Shown: piece after piece, positions 16,680 to 24,481 of the stretch
Position numbering within the stretch: the stretch's first letter is position 1
Layout of the letters: the number at the start of each line of letters is the position of its first letter
Assembly (NCBI RefSeq): GCF_014212055.1
Contig: NZ_JACJVO010000017.1
Location: forward strand, 1-64,000
Direction of reading: 5' to 3'
Origin: Cohnella zeiphila
GTDB lineage: Bacteria; Bacillota; Bacilli; Paenibacillales; Paenibacillaceae
DNA length: 64,000 nt
Translations under genes and position numbers: made by a program
Notes under the pieces: model-generated
The model's input: only the letters and a program-made list of their open reading frames with translations
Databases searched by the model: none
Told to the model about the DNA's origin: nothing

Positions 16680-17531
16680 TTGAGTAAGAACCAACGAGAA
16701 CATATTGCACTGATTACAGGCGCAAGTAACGGGATCGGGTTGGCATTGACCCGGAAAATGCTGTCGGAGAACTGGCAGGTGGTTGCTTTAAACCGGTCGG
16801 ATTTTCCGGCGGACGATAGCTTCCTCCAAAATCATCTCAAGGACGGACGGCTCCGAGCCTATAAAGTGAAGGATCTCACCGATTATGACAGCTTGAGACA
16901 CTCTTTGGAAGAAATAAAAAGCAAGGAACAGCGGATCGATATTTTGTTTAACAACGCTGGAGGAGGCTTAAGCGAGCTGCGCTATTCGAAACAAGGCCGC
17001 GAATCGCATTATGAATTGTTGACGGTCGTTCCTTATATTATTCTGATGGAATTGAAGGAGCTATTGAAGAACGGCAGCTTAAAAACGGTGATTAACACTT
17101 CGTCGCAGGTGTTTAGATTTACGAAGGAGTTTACGATCGAAATATTGGAGCATCCCAAAACCTTCCGCAAAATGTATGGACCCTATGCGACTTCAAAGCT
17201 GGCTCTTTCGTTGTGGACCCAAGCCATCGCACCGCAGCTTGCCAAGGAAGGCATCAAGATCCGCAGCGTTGACCCGGGCATTAACAACACGCTAAGAAAA
17301 GGAAAAGATTCCGGACTGACCGCAGGGTTTGAACTGTTTATGAAGTTGTTTTCCTCTAAGCCTACTCATGGAGCCAACCTATTATATGAGGGAGCTCTTG
17401 GCAAAAACAGCAAGGAGACCGGCGTGTTTCTGTTCAAAGATCGGGTTGCGGACTTGAAATTTACAGAGCATGCGCAGCGCGTGCTGGAAAAAATATCCGA
17501 AATCTATAGCCGTGAATTTCTCCAGAAATAA
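16680..17531 (+). CDS. SDR-family oxidoreductase
   Basis: This 283-residue short-chain dehydrogenase starts at a TTG after AAGGAGGAC. The Rossmann motif TGASNGIG lies at 13-20, NNAGGG at 91-96, and the catalytic Y169 and K173 are in YATSK. The C-terminal region is longer than in the preceding SDR and includes a FELFMKLFSS helix. The gene ends in a perfect hairpin that overlaps its stop codon. Substrate and pathway are unknown; it may belong to the same stress-responsive group as its neighbours. Confidence 0.87.
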   Translation: MSKNQREHIALITGASNGIGLALTRKMLSENWQVVALNRSDFPADDSFLQNHLKDGRLRAYKVKDLTDYDSLRHSLEEIKSKEQRIDILFNNAGGGLSELRYSKQGRESHYELLTVVPYIILMELKELLKNGSLKTVINTSSQVFRFTKEFTIEILEHPKTFRKMYGPYATSKLALSLWTQAIAPQLAKEGIKIRSVDPGINNTLRKGKDSGLTAGFELFMKLFSSKPTHGANLLYEGALGKNSKETGVFLFKDRVADLKFTEHAQRVLEKISEIYSREFLQK

Positions 17532-17570
17532 GAACAAGCTCGCTGTCACTTCAGCGAGCTTGTTCTTTAT
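17531..17570 (+). terminator. Perfect 15-bp rho-independent terminator
   Basis: AGAACAAGCTCGCTG (17531-17545) pairs perfectly with CAGCGAGCTTGTTCT (17552-17566) around a 6-base loop. The first base is the last base of the SDR stop codon. Confidence 0.85.
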
Positions 17571-17667
17571 ATGTCAATGCCAAGTAGAGTAAGGCTAAAT
17601 CGTTGAAATTCCCATCCGAGAAGGCATCTGGGGGTTCTTATGTTGCTGCCGGCAAAGCAAATTATTT

Positions 17668-18561
17668 TCAGTTATTGAAGTAGTGACCCTGTTCGAGGTC
17701 TGGGATCAGAGCGGGGTGCACAGGCTGCCATCCCAATTGTTTCTGGGTGAGTGCGCTCGACGAAGGGTTGTCAGTCGACGCAGCGAAGGAGATCCACCCG
17801 AAGTGAGCGTCTGCCTCTTCGCGGGAAATACTAGCCACCGGCAGGTTCAGATGACGACCGATGACGCCGGCGATATCCCGGAAGGGCACGCCCTCGTCAG
17901 CGACCCCGTGATAAACGGCTCCCGCGTCCCCCTTCTCAAGCGCCAGTCTGAAGAGACGTGATGCGTCCAGCCGGTGCACCGCCGGCCACCGGTTGAGTCC
18001 ATCCCCCACATATGCCGCAACCCCTTTTTCACGCGCGATGCCGATGAGGGTCGGAACGAAGCCCTGCTCGCCTTCGCCATGCACGGACGGTGCGAGACGG
18101 ACGATCGATGATCGCACTCCGCGCCCAGCCAGCGCAAGCGCGGCTTCCTCGGAGCGCCGCGGCGTAGTTTGGCTGGACGCGTCTTTTTCGGTCCCGAGGG
18201 TTCCCGGCGCGAGCATCAACGTTCCCGAGGTAGCCACGAGCGGTTTCCCGGTGCCCTCAAGCGCCGCTCCCATCGCCTCGATCGCCAAACTGTCGGCCAC
18301 GGCAGCTGCCGCAAAGTCGGCGAAGTCGTGCTTGAAGGCCAGGTGAATAACGCCGTCCGCCGACGCAGCGCCGTCCCGCAGGCTGTCAAGGTCATCGAGG
18401 CCGCCACGGTGTACCTCGGCGCCGACTGCCATCAACGCTGCGGCAGCCTTGTCTGAGCGGGCAAGTCCGACAACCTGATGCCCGGCTTCTATAAGTTCGC
18501 GAACGACGGCAGAACCGATAAAACCCGTCGCGCCAGTTACGAATACACGCATATTTTTCAT
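17668..18561 (-). CDS. NAD-dependent epimerase/dehydratase-like protein (extended SDR)
   Basis: This 297-residue extended SDR has the cofactor motif GATGFIGS near the N-terminus and DGVIHLAF in the core. The usual catalytic YxxxK is not obvious; the matching region reads TPRRSEEAALAL, as in NmrA-like or atypical SDR proteins. The gene is markedly GC-rich, unlike the AT-rich DNA on both sides, which suggests import from a high-GC donor. Its promoter carries the same AGTTTACTT box and 17-base spacing as the SDR promoter at 15.4 kb. Substrate unknown. Confidence 0.82.
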   Translation of the reverse strand: MKNMRVFVTGATGFIGSAVVRELIEAGHQVVGLARSDKAAAALMAVGAEVHRGGLDDLDSLRDGAASADGVIHLAFKHDFADFAAAAVADSLAIEAMGAALEGTGKPLVATSGTLMLAPGTLGTEKDASSQTTPRRSEEAALALAGRGVRSSIVRLAPSVHGEGEQGFVPTLIGIAREKGVAAYVGDGLNRWPAVHRLDASRLFRLALEKGDAGAVYHGVADEGVPFRDIAGVIGRHLNLPVASISREEADAHFGWISFAASTDNPSSSALTQKQLGWQPVHPALIPDLEQGHYFNN

Positions 18562-18605
18562 CTTTTCATTGCTCCTTTTTTTTGGGGGAATGGGATACAG
18601 GACCG

Positions 18606-18636
18606 ATTATACAACTATCAATTAATAAAGTAAACT
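18606..18636 (-). promoter_or_regulatory. Epimerase promoter with TetR-type box
   Basis: Read on the minus strand, AGTTTACTT (18636-18628) contains the -35 TTTACT (18634-18629), then 17 bases, then TATAAT (18611-18606). This is the same arrangement as at 15427-15457, so both promoters are probably controlled by the TetR regulator at 14.7-15.3 kb. Confidence 0.6.
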
Positions 18637-18733
18637 TAAATTATTAAAAAAGTTAATTTGTATAAAATAGTTAACGATTCCTTGAGCTTTTGGACGATCA
18701 ACTCGGTTGTTGCCAGCTTCATTCCGTGTATTA

Positions 18734-18784
18734 TTGACACCTCTATCTATTCTATATATACTGTACATATAATATATATACAGT
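18734..18784 (+). promoter_or_regulatory. Promoter and operator of the GntR-ABC operon
   Basis: TTGACA (18734-18739), 17 bases and TATACT (18757-18762) form a near-consensus promoter. ACTGTA (18760-18765) and TACAGT (18779-18784) make an inverted repeat with a 13-base centre covering the end of the -10 and the start site. This is a likely autoregulatory operator for the YtrA-type regulator encoded next. Confidence 0.75.
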
Positions 18785-18797
18785 GAGAAGGGAAGCC

Positions 18798-19184
18798 ATG
18801 CACATTGTAATCGTGAACCAATCCGGAAAACCTATATATGAGCAGATTAAGTCGCAAATCAAGGAAATGATACTGACAGGAGAACTTAAAGAGGGAGAGT
18901 CATTGCCCTCCATACGTCAACTGGCAAAGGATCTAAGAATTAGCGTTATTACAACTTCACGGGCGTACAGTGAGCTTGAGCAAGAAGGATTTATTGCAAC
19001 CATGCAGGGAAAAGGCTGTTTTGTGATGACGCAAAACAGCGAAATGATGCGCGAACAGTATCTTCGGCGAGTCGAAGAGCATCTCTCTGAAGCTGTTCGT
19101 GACGCCAGATTAGCTGGAATCGACAATGATACCTTGCAGCAGATGTTGACTTTGCTATTTCAGGAGGGGGACAAAGATGCCTGA
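18798..19184 (+). CDS. GntR-family regulator, YtrA subfamily
   Basis: This 128-residue regulator has a winged helix (PIYEQIKSQIKEMILTGEL, then LPSIRQLAKDL and VITTSRAYSELEQEG) and a short C-terminal helical dimerisation tail typical of the YtrA type. The start at 18798 follows AGAAGGGA. Its end overlaps the ABC ATPase gene by 8 bases, so the three genes form one operon. YtrA-type regulators repress ABC exporters induced by cell-envelope stress; a palindrome over the promoter fits autorepression. Confidence 0.88.
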   Translation: MHIVIVNQSGKPIYEQIKSQIKEMILTGELKEGESLPSIRQLAKDLRISVITTSRAYSELEQEGFIATMQGKGCFVMTQNSEMMREQYLRRVEEHLSEAVRDARLAGIDNDTLQQMLTLLFQEGDKDA

Positions 19185-20040
19185 AATTTTAACTTTAAAC
19201 GGGGTGTCCAGGAAATTCCAGGGGTTTGAATTGCAAGATGTTTCATTTCATTTGCAGCCAGGGTACATCATGGGGCTCGTGGGCCCGAACGGATCGGGTA
19301 AGACCACAACAATTAAGCTGATCATGAATATGCTTCGCCGTGACAAGGGTAATATCACCGTTGATGGCATTGACAATATTGCCGAGGAGTCGAAGGCAAA
19401 GAAATGCATTGGCTATGTTTCGGATGAGAATATTTTTGTCGAGGAATGGAAGCCTATAGACGTTGCAAAGGCGATGGCTATTTATTATGACACCTTCGAC
19501 AAAAAAAAGTTCATGACATTTATCGATCGATTTGAACTTCCGCTGGATAAAATGATCAAGAACTTTTCGAGAGGCATGAAAACAAGGCTGATGCTGGCGG
19601 CTGCGCTTTCCCGCGAGACAAGGCTTTTACTGCTTGATGAACCGACCTCTGGGCTGGATCCGGCCATTCGAGCAGAACTACTGGACATTTTACAGGACTA
19701 CATTAGCGATGGTACCCGAAGTGTTCTTTTCTCTACTCATATCACAACGGATCTGGAAAAGATCGCGGATTTTATTGCTTTCATCTATCGTGGCAAGCTG
19801 ATGTTCGCACAAAATAAAGACGATGTGCTTGCGGACTACCGAATCATGAAGGGAAGGCCAAGTCAACTGTCCGAAGAACTTAAGAAACAGTTCATTGGCC
19901 TGCGTGAGAGTCAAATGGGATTCGAGGGTCTGATTAAAACTGGCGATTCCATGGATGCACCCGCCGAAACGGTAGTGGAACCTGCAACACTTGATGATAT
20001 CGTGGTCTACCATACGATGGGGGGGAAAGAGGAAGCATGA
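19177..20040 (+). CDS. ABC transporter ATP-binding protein (YtrB/BcrA-like)
   Basis: This 287-residue ATPase has Walker A GPNGSGKTT (36-44), signature NFSRGMKTR, Walker B LLLLDEPTSGLDP and the switch histidine in LFSTHIT. The C-terminal tail after residue 220 is variable, as in exporters with ABC-2 permeases. It overlaps both the GntR gene (8 bases) and the permease gene (4 bases, ATGA). With the permease it likely forms an exporter or lipid-associated pump of the YtrB type; the substrate is unknown. Confidence 0.9.
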   Translation: MPEILTLNGVSRKFQGFELQDVSFHLQPGYIMGLVGPNGSGKTTTIKLIMNMLRRDKGNITVDGIDNIAEESKAKKCIGYVSDENIFVEEWKPIDVAKAMAIYYDTFDKKKFMTFIDRFELPLDKMIKNFSRGMKTRLMLAAALSRETRLLLLDEPTSGLDPAIRAELLDILQDYISDGTRSVLFSTHITTDLEKIADFIAFIYRGKLMFAQNKDDVLADYRIMKGRPSQLSEELKKQFIGLRESQMGFEGLIKTGDSMDAPAETVVEPATLDDIVVYHTMGGKEEA

Positions 20041-20708
20041 ATACGCTAAAGTGTTCGAGGTTTATTTATCTTGCCATGAGGCCGCTCATTAAGCGAATGC
20101 TTTTTATACTCGTTATTCCTTTTATACCGATCGTTACCTCGGCATTTTCATCCAATGGCATGCCTGCTTATGCAGTAGTAGGGGTATTGCTTATCCTCCT
20201 CGTTTTGTCAATGTTTCTTTCTATCTATACATTTTATGCGAGCGATAAGATTCCTCAGCTTTTTATAGTTCTACCGCAACAGAGGGTTGACTTTGTTAGA
20301 GGGATCTACCTTAATTACCTTTTCCTAATATCCGGCACTATCGTAATTGATCTGCTAGTTTTTCTAATATTCCGTATAAAAAATAATAACGATTTAGGGT
20401 TTCCGTTTTTACTGGGACTGATATTTTTCATCCTTGTTTTCATTACGGCTACAGTGCTTCCCATTGCGTTCAAAGTCGGATATGCAAAGCTGCAAACGAT
20501 TTTCATGGCTGCTATGTTGGCCGTAAGTGTTCTCCCGACTGTGCTTAGTAAATTCTTAAATGAAGAATCAATACTTCAATGGGCAGAAGAAAATGCTTCG
20601 CAGTTGGATAATCCTACTGTTATATTGGGATTTGTCTTGGCAGCGGTGGCCGGATTGGCAGCTTCGTACCAAATTTCCAAAAAGGTTTACAACAAGAGGG
20701 ATATATGA
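20037..20708 (+). CDS. ABC-2 family transporter permease
   Basis: This 223-residue membrane protein has six hydrophobic segments in three pairs, matching the ABC2_membrane_5-like permeases that accompany YtrA/YtrB. It starts on the ATGA overlap with the ATPase gene, implying translational coupling and a 1:1 complex. The C-terminal tail ISKKVYNKRDI is basic and cytoplasmic. A terminator hairpin follows after about 35 bases, closing the operon. Confidence 0.85.
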   Translation: MNTLKCSRFIYLAMRPLIKRMLFILVIPFIPIVTSAFSSNGMPAYAVVGVLLILLVLSMFLSIYTFYASDKIPQLFIVLPQQRVDFVRGIYLNYLFLISGTIVIDLLVFLIFRIKNNNDLGFPFLLGLIFFILVFITATVLPIAFKVGYAKLQTIFMAAMLAVSVLPTVLSKFLNEESILQWAEENASQLDNPTVILGFVLAAVAGLAASYQISKKVYNKRDI

Positions 20709-20744
20709 TGAAGAAAAATTCCTTGTGCGTTTAACAACAAACGG

Positions 20745-20785
20745 GCTCTTGAGTTTCCTCTTTTGGAAATTCAAGAGCTCTTTTG
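20745..20785 (+). terminator. Terminator of the GntR-ABC operon
   Basis: GCTCTTGAGTTTCC (20745-20758) pairs with GGAAATTCAAGAGC (20765-20778), with one mismatch or wobble, around a 6-base loop. TCTTTT follows. Confidence 0.8.
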
Positions 20786-20846
20786 CATCTCCATCGCCTA
20801 TTGTCGAGTAATCCAGTATAATTTTAGTCAAAACGGAGGAAATGCG

Positions 20847-21341
20847 ATGGTCAAAACTCGCCTTGTATCCATTGAAGATTGGGAAGCCGTCAAGACCATT
20901 TATGAAGAAGGTATTATGACGGGAAACGCCACTTTTGAGACGGAGGCCCCTTCCAAAGAGCATTGGTATGCGAGTCGGAACCTTAGTTGCAGCATCGTTG
21001 GTGTTAACGAAGACCAAGTGTTGGGTTGGGCGTCTTTAAGTCCGGTTTCCTCTCGGTGCGTTTATGCCGGTGTTGGAGAGAACAGCATTTACGTTAAGCA
21101 GAATGCCCGGGGGAAAGGAATCGGCAACATTCTTTTGGCACGCCTCATTGAGATATCGGAGCAAAACGGATTTTGGACCATTCAAACCGGCATTTTTCCC
21201 GAAAACAAAGCGAGTCTGGCCCTCCATGTCAAGCACGGCTTTCGAGAAGTGGGCCGTCGCGACAAGATCGGCAAAATGAACGGTGTTTGGCGCGATGTCG
21301 TGTTTTTGGAAAGAAGAAGCGAGGTGGTGGGGGTAAATTAG
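20847..21341 (+). CDS. arsN1: GNAT N-acetyltransferase, ArsN1/phosphinothricin acetyltransferase type
   Basis: This 164-residue GNAT enzyme of the phosphinothricin acetyltransferase group has the acetyl-CoA motif QNARGKGIGNILL and NKASLALHVKHGFREVG near the C-terminus. Homologues next to ars genes are ArsN1, which acetylate the arsenic antibiotic arsinothricin. This gene is convergent with arsC of an arsRBC operon, which supports that reading. The start at 20847 follows GGAGG; the longer frame upstream lacks a site. If the context is accidental it could act on phosphinothricin or methionine sulfoximine instead. Confidence 0.78.
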   Translation: MVKTRLVSIEDWEAVKTIYEEGIMTGNATFETEAPSKEHWYASRNLSCSIVGVNEDQVLGWASLSPVSSRCVYAGVGENSIYVKQNARGKGIGNILLARLIEISEQNGFWTIQTGIFPENKASLALHVKHGFREVGRRDKIGKMNGVWRDVVFLERRSEVVGVN

Positions 21342-21388
21342 ACAAAAGAAGTTCCTAACCACATTTCGCGGAAGGAACTGCTTTGGTC

Positions 21389-21814
21389 TTATTTCCCATC
21401 TTGAACGAACGCTTCGATTCTCGCCTTGATCGCATCCCGTACCTTACGGAATTTCTCCATGACCTCTTCTTCCGTACCGGTGGCCTTCGCCGGATCGTCG
21501 AAGCCCCAGTGCCACTTGACTACATTCGGGTTCATAATGACCGGGCAATGCTCATCGGCATGGCCGCACAGCGTAATGACATAGGTAGCACGGTTCAAGA
21601 TTTCCGGATCGATGACTTCAGAGCTGTTGCCGCTAATATCGATGTCGGCTTCCTTCATGACCTGCACGGCGCGGGGGTTCAGTCCATGCGCTTCCAGCCC
21701 CGCGCTCTTTACCTCATATTTGTCTCCGCCGAGCGCGTTCAGGAAACCATCCGCGATTTGGCTTCGGCAGGAATTGCCCGTACACAGGAAGTAGACAAGC
21801 GGTTTGTTGCTCAT
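21389..21814 (-). CDS. arsC: Thioredoxin-coupled arsenate reductase ArsC
   Basis: This 141-residue low-molecular-weight-phosphatase-fold enzyme reduces arsenate to arsenite. The P-loop CTGNSCRS has nucleophile C11, and the relay cysteines are C83 and C90 in [10 protein letters not shown], as in the B. subtilis/S. aureus type. The start at 21814 (MSNKPLVYF) follows AAAAGGAG; an upstream in-frame start at 21883 overlaps arsB. It is the last gene of arsR-arsB-arsC, and the arsenite produced would leave through ArsB. Confidence 0.93.
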   Translation of the reverse strand: MSNKPLVYFLCTGNSCRSQIADGFLNALGGDKYEVKSAGLEAHGLNPRAVQVMKEADIDISGNSSEVIDPEILNRATYVITLCGHADEHCPVIMNPNVVKWHWGFDDPAKATGTEEEVMEKFRKVRDAIKARIEAFVQDGK

Positions 21815-21846
21815 TTTCAACGACTCCTTTTCGTAATTGGATGAGA

Positions 21847-23139
21847 TTAATGGACGATTTTCAACCATAAAAACAAGCCGCATAGCGTAAGGAAGAGTAC
21901 GGGTACGGTAAGAATGATCCCCGTTCTGAAATAAGCACCCCAGGAAACCTTAACGCCCTTGCCGGACAGAACATGGAGCCAAAGCAAGGTCGCGAGCGAT
22001 CCGATCGGCGTGATCTTCGGTCCCAAGTCCGAACCGATCACGTTCGCATAAATGTACGCTTCCCGCAGAATACCTGTCGGATTCGTGCCGTGAATGGCCA
22101 ACGCATCGATCATAACCGTCGGCATGTTGTTCATGATGGAGGAGAGGATCGCCGCAAGGAACCCGGACCCTATCGTCGCGACGAACAGCCCTTGATCGCC
22201 TACCCACTTGAAGACGTCGCCGAGCTCATCCGTAAGCCCCACGTTTCGCAGGCCATAAACCACCACGTACATGCCGATCGAGAAGACGACGACGGCCCAT
22301 GGAGCGCCTTTGACCAGTTTCCAGGTATGAATCTCTCGGCTCTGTCTTGCCAATAGCAGAAAGACGATCGCGGCCGCACCTGCGATGATCGACACCGGCA
22401 CTTCCATAAATTCACTGGTTAAATAAGCGATGAGCAGCACGGCCAGGATGACCCAAGAGATCTTGAACAGGCGCATATCCTTGATCGCTTCGACCGGTTT
22501 CTTTAGCTGCGCCAAGTCATATTGCTTCGGAATGCTGCGACGGTAAAACAGGTAGAGAACAAGCAAACTTGCCGCGACCGAGAAGAGCGTGGGGACGATC
22601 ATGCGACTTACGTATTCCACGAACCCGACGCCGAAGAAATCGGACGAAACGATGTTCACCAGATTGCTGACGACGAGCGGCAGCGATGCGGTATCGGAGA
22701 TAAACCCACTCGCCATGATAAAGGGGAGGACCATCCGCTCATCGAACTGAAGTGCTCGAACCATGGCAAGGACGATCGGCGTCAAGATGAGCGCCGCGCC
22801 GTCATTCGCGAAGAAGAAAGCGACTGCAGCTCCAAGCAGGATGACATAGACAAACATGCGATTGCCATTTCCCCGCGCCGAACGGGCCATATGGAGCGCC
22901 GCCCATTCGAAAAATCCGATCTCGTCCAGGATCAGCGAGATCAGAATGACGGCCACGAACGCGAGCGTCGCATTCCAGACGATCCGAGTGACGTCCCAAA
23001 CGTCATGGAAATGGACGACTCCGCAAATTAGGGCAATAATGGCGCCGCCGCAAGCGGACCAGCCAATGTTCAAACCTTTTGGCTGCCAGATGACAAAAAC
23101 TAAAGTGACAAGAAAGATGATCGATGCGATTGCCGGCAT
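21847..23139 (-). CDS. arsB: Arsenite efflux membrane protein ArsB
   Basis: This 430-residue transporter with about twelve membrane segments belongs to the ArsB/NhaD superfamily and expels arsenite or antimonite. Typical stretches are [19 protein letters not shown] and [17 protein letters not shown], each half carrying an N-D/N-N motif. GGGAGGCG precedes the ATG at 23139, 13 bases after the arsR stop codon. There is no ArsA ATPase gene, so it probably works as a secondary, proton-driven carrier. Confidence 0.92.
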   Translation of the reverse strand: MPAIASIIFLVTLVFVIWQPKGLNIGWSACGGAIIALICGVVHFHDVWDVTRIVWNATLAFVAVILISLILDEIGFFEWAALHMARSARGNGNRMFVYVILLGAAVAFFFANDGAALILTPIVLAMVRALQFDERMVLPFIMASGFISDTASLPLVVSNLVNIVSSDFFGVGFVEYVSRMIVPTLFSVAASLLVLYLFYRRSIPKQYDLAQLKKPVEAIKDMRLFKISWVILAVLLIAYLTSEFMEVPVSIIAGAAAIVFLLLARQSREIHTWKLVKGAPWAVVVFSIGMYVVVYGLRNVGLTDELGDVFKWVGDQGLFVATIGSGFLAAILSSIMNNMPTVMIDALAIHGTNPTGILREAYIYANVIGSDLGPKITPIGSLATLLWLHVLSGKGVKVSWGAYFRTGIILTVPVLFLTLCGLFLWLKIVH

Positions 23140-23152
23140 AACGCCTCCCGAG

Positions 23153-23467
23153 TTAATGACAGCCCTGTGATTTTAAAGCTTCGATCTTCGCTTGCATGGA
23201 GGGCAGCTGATCCACAACTTGCTTTACATAAGGCTTGTCGTCGACGTTCAATGAATAATAAATCCATTGGCTGCGGCGCGTCTCGTGGACGAGCCCGCCG
23301 CTTTTTAATTTCTTAAGATGCTGGCTGATGTTTGGCTGCGTAGTCTCCAAGATATCCACGATATCGCATACGCACATTTCCTTGTGTCTTAGCAGAGCCA
23401 TAATGGTTAATCGGGTTTTGTCGGAGAGGAGCTTTAAGGACTCGGACATTTCATCGATCGAGGGCAA
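23153..23467 (-). CDS. arsR: ArsR-family arsenical repressor
   Basis: This is a winged-helix repressor with the metalloid-binding motif C32-V-C34 ([10 protein letters not shown]) at the start of the recognition region and the helix [19 protein letters not shown] place the start at the TTG at 23467, about 10 bases after AAGGAG, giving 104 residues; ATG 23449 or a start at 23530 lack such a site. It heads the arsR-arsB-arsC operon and is divergent from a MarR gene, so their promoters share about 160 bases. Confidence 0.9.
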   Translation of the reverse strand: MPSIDEMSESLKLLSDKTRLTIMALLRHKEMCVCDIVDILETTQPNISQHLKKLKSGGLVHETRRSQWIYYSLNVDDKPYVKQVVDQLPSMQAKIEALKSQGCH

Positions 23468-23582
23468 CCGGCGTACACTCCTTTTCGGAAGGATGGAAGC
23501 GATCACGTTCAACCACTTTGTATTATACACAGTTGATTATATAAGTAAAGGATTATATCAGCAAATGATTATTTTATAAAAC

Positions 23583-23595
23583 TTGAAAATTTCAA
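23583..23595. promoter_or_regulatory. Palindrome before the MarR gene (box 1)
   Basis: TTGAAAATTTCAA is a perfect inverted repeat with a one-base centre, 35 bases upstream of the MarR start. A near copy, TTGAAAAATTCAA, lies at 24106-24118, directly upstream of the next translation start. Both look like binding sites of the MarR protein encoded between them. Confidence 0.55.
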
Positions 23596-23629
23596 CTATA
23601 TGAGGTATAACCATGATGAGGTGATGACC

Positions 23630-24067
23630 ATGGAGGATGCCCGTCTTTTACTTCAGCATATTTATAAGCACTTCGGCTTGTTGAATAAGAATTGCTGTAC
23701 GGTAGGCAGCCAGGAAGTGTCGTTGATTCAAAGTCAGATCCTGTACGAGATCGATCGTCAGCATCAGCCATCCATGCAGCAGATCGCTTCGGCTCTCGGG
23801 GTCGATATCACCGCGTTTAGCCATCAGATTCAAACACTGATTCGCAAAAAATTGGTGGCCAAACAAGCCTCCGAAGCCGATAAAAGGGTGTACATCTTAT
23901 CGCTGACGACAGAAGGAAAATTCGTCGCCACGGTCATTGATGAGCAAATTAGCGGCTACCTTTCTCAGGTGTTTGAAGGCATGTCGGAGCCTGACAAAGA
24001 GACGGTCATCCAAGGATTGAAAATACTGAGTAAGTCCATGGAAAAGATTCCGGTTTGTTGCGGATAG
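23630..24067 (+). CDS. MarR-family regulator with paired cysteines, arsenic-associated
   Basis: This 145-residue winged-helix protein has the recognition region PSMQQIASALGVDITAFSHQ and the wing ADKRVYILSLT, as in MarR proteins. Unusually it has two cysteine pairs, C22-C23 near the N-terminus (NCCTVG) and C143-C144 at the very end (PVCCG). They could bind arsenite, since the gene sits between arsRBC and arsR-arsM. The ATG at 23630 follows GAGGTGAT. TTGAAwwwTTCAA palindromes upstream and downstream are likely operators. Metalloid sensing is an inference. Confidence 0.82.
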   Translation: MEDARLLLQHIYKHFGLLNKNCCTVGSQEVSLIQSQILYEIDRQHQPSMQQIASALGVDITAFSHQIQTLIRKKLVAKQASEADKRVYILSLTTEGKFVATVIDEQISGYLSQVFEGMSEPDKETVIQGLKILSKSMEKIPVCCG

Positions 24068-24105
24068 TCTAAGAGCAAGCGCCAAGCTTCTCTTTGTCTA
24101 TATAG

Positions 24106-24118
24106 TTGAAAAATTCAA
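24106..24118. promoter_or_regulatory. MarR-type palindrome (box 2)
   Basis: TTGAAAAATTCAA is a five-base inverted repeat nearly identical to the palindrome at 23583-23595. It lies 20 bases before a well-initiated but very short ORF. Confidence 0.5.
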
Positions 24119-24138
24119 GTAAATAGGAGGCGACGTTC

Positions 24139-24207
24139 ATGATGGAGCGGACAGATGTGATTTGCCTCTGCAACCATTCGCGGTGTGGATCCATTAGATT
24201 TGTTTAA
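24139..24207 (+). pseudogene. 22-codon Cys-rich ORF, probably a truncated gene start
   Basis: AGGAGG with correct spacing precedes ATG-ATG, and the frame reads MMERTDVICLCNHSRCGSIR before closing after 22 codons. Three cysteines (CLC and RC) in so short a peptide, behind a MarR-type palindrome and inside an arsenic island, suggest the 5' end of a deleted resistance gene. It could also be a genuine micropeptide or leader. I cannot name the family. Confidence 0.35.
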
Positions 24208-24223
24208 TCAAATTATTTTGATT
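24206..24223. promoter_or_regulatory. ArsR-type operator (box A)
   Basis: AATCAAA (24206-24212) and TTTGATT (24217-24223) form a perfect 7-base inverted repeat with a 4-base centre. The ATCAA...TTGAT core is typical of ArsR/SmtB-family operators, and two related sites follow at 24261 and 24864. Confidence 0.6.
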
Positions 24224-24260
24224 TAGCGTTGTGATGGTCATTCCGGCGTGGTACGATTTA

Positions 24261-24282
24261 TTCATCAAAATAAATTGATGAA
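24261..24282. promoter_or_regulatory. ArsR-type operator (box B)
   Basis: TTCATCAA (24261-24268) and TTGATGAA (24275-24282) form a perfect 8-base inverted repeat with a 6-base centre. The site touches the ribosome binding region of the small CCPACC gene, so binding here would block the whole small protein-arsR-arsM unit. Confidence 0.62.
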
Positions 24283-24295
24283 CGGTGGACAGACC

Positions 24296-24466
24296 ATGGA
24301 TAATTTTTATGCGATAGAACAGCTTATTCGCTTTCAGCAAATGGATATGGAAGAGAAGGCACGGCATGCTTGGAAATGGATAAGCTTCAAAGACCAGAAG
24401 GAGAAGAAACCTTCTTCGCCGGCGATCAATCAACCTATCGTAGCTTGTTGCCCGGCTTGTTGCTAA
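24296..24466 (+). CDS. 56-residue protein with C-terminal CCPACC motif
   Basis: The frame reads MDNFYAIEQLIRFQQMDM at the start, has a charged, Lys-rich middle and ends IVACCPACC, so four of its last six residues are cysteines. No other cysteines occur. There is no signal peptide or membrane segment. It lies 15 bases before arsR2 and behind two ArsR-type operators, which points to an arsenic-induced small protein that could bind or hand over As(III). I do not recognise a named family. The start at 24296 has only a weak GGTGG site. Confidence 0.6.
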   Translation: MDNFYAIEQLIRFQQMDMEEKARHAWKWISFKDQKEKKPSSPAINQPIVACCPACC

Positions 24467-24481
24467 GGGGGAGGAGCTAAC

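Noticed and set aside
23530..23580. Imperfect TGATTATATA/GATTATATCA repeat upstream of arsR-arsB-arsC
   Set aside because: The symmetry is broken at several positions and does not match the ATCAA...TTGAT boxes, so I did not call it an operator.
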